Of a stretch of 64,000 nucleotides of DNA, positions 62,344 to 64,000 are shown piece after piece. The notes under the pieces were generated by a model. It searched no databases and was not told the DNA's origin. It worked only from the letters and a program-made list of their open reading frames with translations. The position numbers and the translations under genes are program-made. The number at the start of each line of letters is the position of its first letter. The stretch's first letter is position 1. Origin of the DNA: Desulfurivibrio dismutans (GTDB taxonomy: Bacteria > Desulfobacterota > Desulfobulbia > Desulfobulbales > Desulfurivibrionaceae); NCBI RefSeq assembly GCF_029210385.1, contig NZ_JARGDQ010000004.1:1-64000 (forward strand), in the 5' to 3' direction.

Positions 62344-62919
62344 ATGAAAATCATCGGCAAGTACTTTCTCCATGGCCTGCTTTTTTTGGTGCCGGTACTG
62401 GTAACCCTGTATGTATTGTACCTGGTGTTTACCAGTATTGACGGAATCTTTCCCTTCACCGTGCCGGGGGCCGGCTTTATGCTGACCATCGGCTTGATCC
62501 TGGCCGTGGGTTTTGTCACCTCCAACCTGCTGGGGCGGGGGCTGGTACAACTGGTGGATCGGCTGTTTGCCCGTCTGCCGCTGGTGGCCCTGCTCTATAC
62601 CTCCATAAAGGATTTGGTCAACGCCTTTGTCGGCGACAAGAAAAGCTTCAATCGGCCGGTGGAGGTGTTTCTGGATGCTGATGGTCAAATTCGGGTGCTG
62701 GGCTTCATTACCCGTGAGGATTTGGCCGGTTTCGGTCTGGTGGACAGTTGTGCCGTCTATCTGCCGCAGTCCTACAATTTTGCCGGCAACCTGATCATTG
62801 TCCCCCGGCAGCGGGTGCGGCCGCTGGCTGCGGACCCGGCTGAAGTAATGAAGCTCATCGTTTCCGGCGGGGTTTCGTCGAAGCCAACTGACATGGGCCG
62901 ATTTAAGGAGACCGACTGA
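62344..62919 (+). CDS. DUF502 membrane protein
   Basis: This 191-residue DUF502 protein has two N-terminal helices (LLFLVPVLVTLYVLYLVF and FMLTIGLILAVGFVTSNLLG), LVDRLFARLPLVALLYTSIKDLVNAFVGDKKSF and the beta domain VLGFITRED, then CAVYLPQSYNFAGNLIIVPRQ. This is the classic family pattern. Function unknown. ATG 62344 has GGGAGCG upstream; a much longer frame back to 62092 overlaps the sodB leader and is not supported. Confidence 0.88.
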   Translation: MKIIGKYFLHGLLFLVPVLVTLYVLYLVFTSIDGIFPFTVPGAGFMLTIGLILAVGFVTSNLLGRGLVQLVDRLFARLPLVALLYTSIKDLVNAFVGDKKSFNRPVEVFLDADGQIRVLGFITREDLAGFGLVDSCAVYLPQSYNFAGNLIIVPRQRVRPLAADPAEVMKLIVSGGVSSKPTDMGRFKETD

Positions 62920-62995
62920 AAGCTGTCGGCGTCGCAAAAAAATGCGCCACCGACCGGATGCGCTCTGTAGCTGCTTGTTTTCGTGTTACCGACCA

Positions 62996-63014
62996 ACCCG
63001 CTTGGCGGGTTTTT
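62996..63014 (+). terminator. Rho-independent terminator before aat
   Basis: ACCCGC (62996-63001) and GCGGGT (63005-63010) pair across a TTG loop and are followed by TTTT. It lies 77 nt after the DUF502 stop and just upstream of the aat start, so transcription from DUF502 would largely end here. Confidence 0.7.
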
Positions 63015-63031
63015 GCGAGGTTATCAAAGTT

Positions 63032-63730
63032 ATGCCGGTTTATCAGCTTGATCCCGACCTGGTGCTGTTCCCGCCTCCGCAGCTGGCCCGTTATGACGGC
63101 CTGTTGGCGGTGGGGGGTGATCTTTCCCCGCAGCGTTTGCTGCTGGCCTACCGGATGGGGATTTTTCCCTGGTACGCCCCGGATGAGCCCATCCTATGGT
63201 GGGCGCCGGACCCCCGCCTGGTGCTGTTCCCCGAGGAGTTTCACTGCAGCCGGCGGCTGGCCAGGATATTGCGCCAGGGACGTTTTACTTTCAGCGTTAA
63301 CCGGGATTTTGCCGCGGTTATCCGGAATTGCGCCGCAATTCACCGGCCCGGCCAGGAAGGCAGCTGGTTGGGAGAAGAGATGATCGCCGCCTACTCTCGG
63401 CTCCATGAACTGGGCTACGCCCATTCGGTGGAGTGCCGGCGGGACGGCGCCTTGGTGGGCGGTATTTACGGCCTGGGCATGGGACGGGTCTTTTTCGGCG
63501 AATCGATGTTTTCCCGGGAGCCCAATGCCTCTAAGGCGGCCCTGGCTCACCTGGTTGTGGCCATGCAGGCGTCCGGCGGCAGCATGATCGATTGTCAGGT
63601 CAGTAGCGATCATATGCGGCGCCTGGGCGCCCGTCTGCTCCCTGGGCGCGTCTTTTATCAGCGGCTGGCCCTGGATATATCCGATGACGAACTGGTGGCC
63701 CCTCGGCAACCTGCCGCTCTTTTACTTTGA
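63032..63730 (+). CDS. aat: Leucyl/phenylalanyl-tRNA-protein transferase
   Basis: This 232-residue Aat protein would transfer Leu or Phe from tRNA to N-terminal basic residues of proteins in the N-end-rule pathway. It has LLAVGGDLSPQRLLLAYRMGIFPWY, ILWWAPDPRLVLFPEEFH, GSWLGEEMIAAYSRLHELGYAHSVE, GGIYGLGMGRVFFGESMFS and the final DCQVSSDHMRRLGAR. It is full length. ATG 63032 is supported by GAGG at 63016-63020; the longer frame contains the terminator. Confidence 0.95.
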   Translation: MPVYQLDPDLVLFPPPQLARYDGLLAVGGDLSPQRLLLAYRMGIFPWYAPDEPILWWAPDPRLVLFPEEFHCSRRLARILRQGRFTFSVNRDFAAVIRNCAAIHRPGQEGSWLGEEMIAAYSRLHELGYAHSVECRRDGALVGGIYGLGMGRVFFGESMFSREPNASKAALAHLVVAMQASGGSMIDCQVSSDHMRRLGARLLPGRVFYQRLALDISDDELVAPRQPAALLL

Positions 63731-63824
63731 CAAGCCGATTTTTACTAAGTAAAAGCCTGGCTCGCCAGCATAGTGATGTTGAAGAACCACATCGTTGAAC
63801 CTTCCCGAAGGAGCGATTACCCCC

Positions 63825-64000
63825 ATGAGCAACTATATCGTCCTGGTTAAACAGGTGCCGGATGTGGCCCGGATCACCGACAATGCCTTTGATCCGGAAA
63901 CCGGCAACCTGATCCGGTCCCGGCTGGCCAGTGTGATCAACGAACTGGACGCCCAGGCCCTGGCCTTTGCCTGGCGGATGAAGGAGATCTCCGGTGATAC
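63825..64000 (+). CDS. etfB: Electron-transfer flavoprotein beta subunit, 5' part
   Basis: The ATG at 63825, with AAGGAG at 63808-63813, opens MSNYIVLVKQVPDVARITDN and LDAQALAFAWRMKE, the characteristic start of EtfB/FixA. It runs off the right edge after 58 codons. etfA and a dehydrogenase partner are expected just beyond the window. It would shuttle electrons from acyl-CoA or other dehydrogenases to quinone or bifurcating complexes. Confidence 0.88.
   Translation, partial: MSNYIVLVKQVPDVARITDNAFDPETGNLIRSRLASVINELDAQALAFAWRMKEISGD

Overview
The window reads as the chromosome of a GC-rich (about 60%) Desulfobacterota bacterium. The best guess is a Desulfobulbales or Desulfurivibrio-like sulfur-cycle organism. 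Supporting genes are a type III glutamine synthetase, a fused 2-oxoacid:ferredoxin oxidoreductase, a DsrC-family protein, a complete cbb3 oxidase locus, an Mrp-type cation/proton antiporter locus (common in salt- or alkali-adapted lineages) and an etf operon starting at the right edge. The taxonomic call is inference from gene content. No rRNA, tRNA or CRISPR array was seen.

Layout. 1-7.7 kb is a defence and toxin-antitoxin (TA) island. It holds a DUF4160/DUF2442 pair, several broken addiction genes (a PF09720 fragment, an MNT antitoxin with a gutted HEPN partner, an antitoxin that lost its HTH), an RloA/RloB (AbiL-like) pair, two antitoxin/PIN operons and a DUF4143-type ATPase whose start lies in a perfect 14-bp palindrome. 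7.7-14 kb carries housekeeping genes (YjbQ, an RluA-type pseudouridine synthase, a dihydrolipoamide dehydrogenase-like enzyme), an odd sigma factor without region 4, and remnants of other genes. 14-20 kb has an MscS-type channel, periplasmic CuZn-SOD and a serine hydrolase between two copies of a glgX leader; only the right copy still heads an intact glgX. 19.9-24.2 kb is a redox cluster: ferritin-like protein, cysteine-less DsrC-like protein, OFOR beta and alpha, and two small proteins. 24.2-29.6 kb is a patchy accessory region with a DJ-1/PfpI protein, DUF1566, a broken DUF4382 lipoprotein, a frameshifted TPR/InlB-repeat protein and a SUMF1-domain protein.

29.7-31.9 kb is glnN. 32.4-41.9 kb is an Rrf2 regulator plus the full cbb3 locus (ccoN, two-haem ccoO, ccoQ, an orphan CcoP anchor, ccoG, fixH, ccoI, ccoS, a SafE-like protein), interrupted by a divergently placed LysM gene. 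42-46.3 kb has an HDOD-GAF protein, a cupin, DUF2452 and the PA2779/PA2778 pair. 46.4-56.1 kb is a ten-gene Mrp/Mbh-like antiporter operon with four MrpD-family subunits. 56.2-64 kb holds an asparagine synthetase homologue without its nucleophilic cysteine, a FapA-like protein, a five-hairpin array, a rhodanese/metallo-beta-lactamase enzyme, Fe/Mn-SOD, DUF502, aat and the start of etfB.

The most unusual theme is a family of dispersed palindromic elements with termini GTAAACGTTCAGCAG. They sit at gene 3' ends, where they supply the TAA stop codon. In mnhG a 108-bp copy lies in another frame, so it adds 36 codons and the gene reads on to a new coupled stop.
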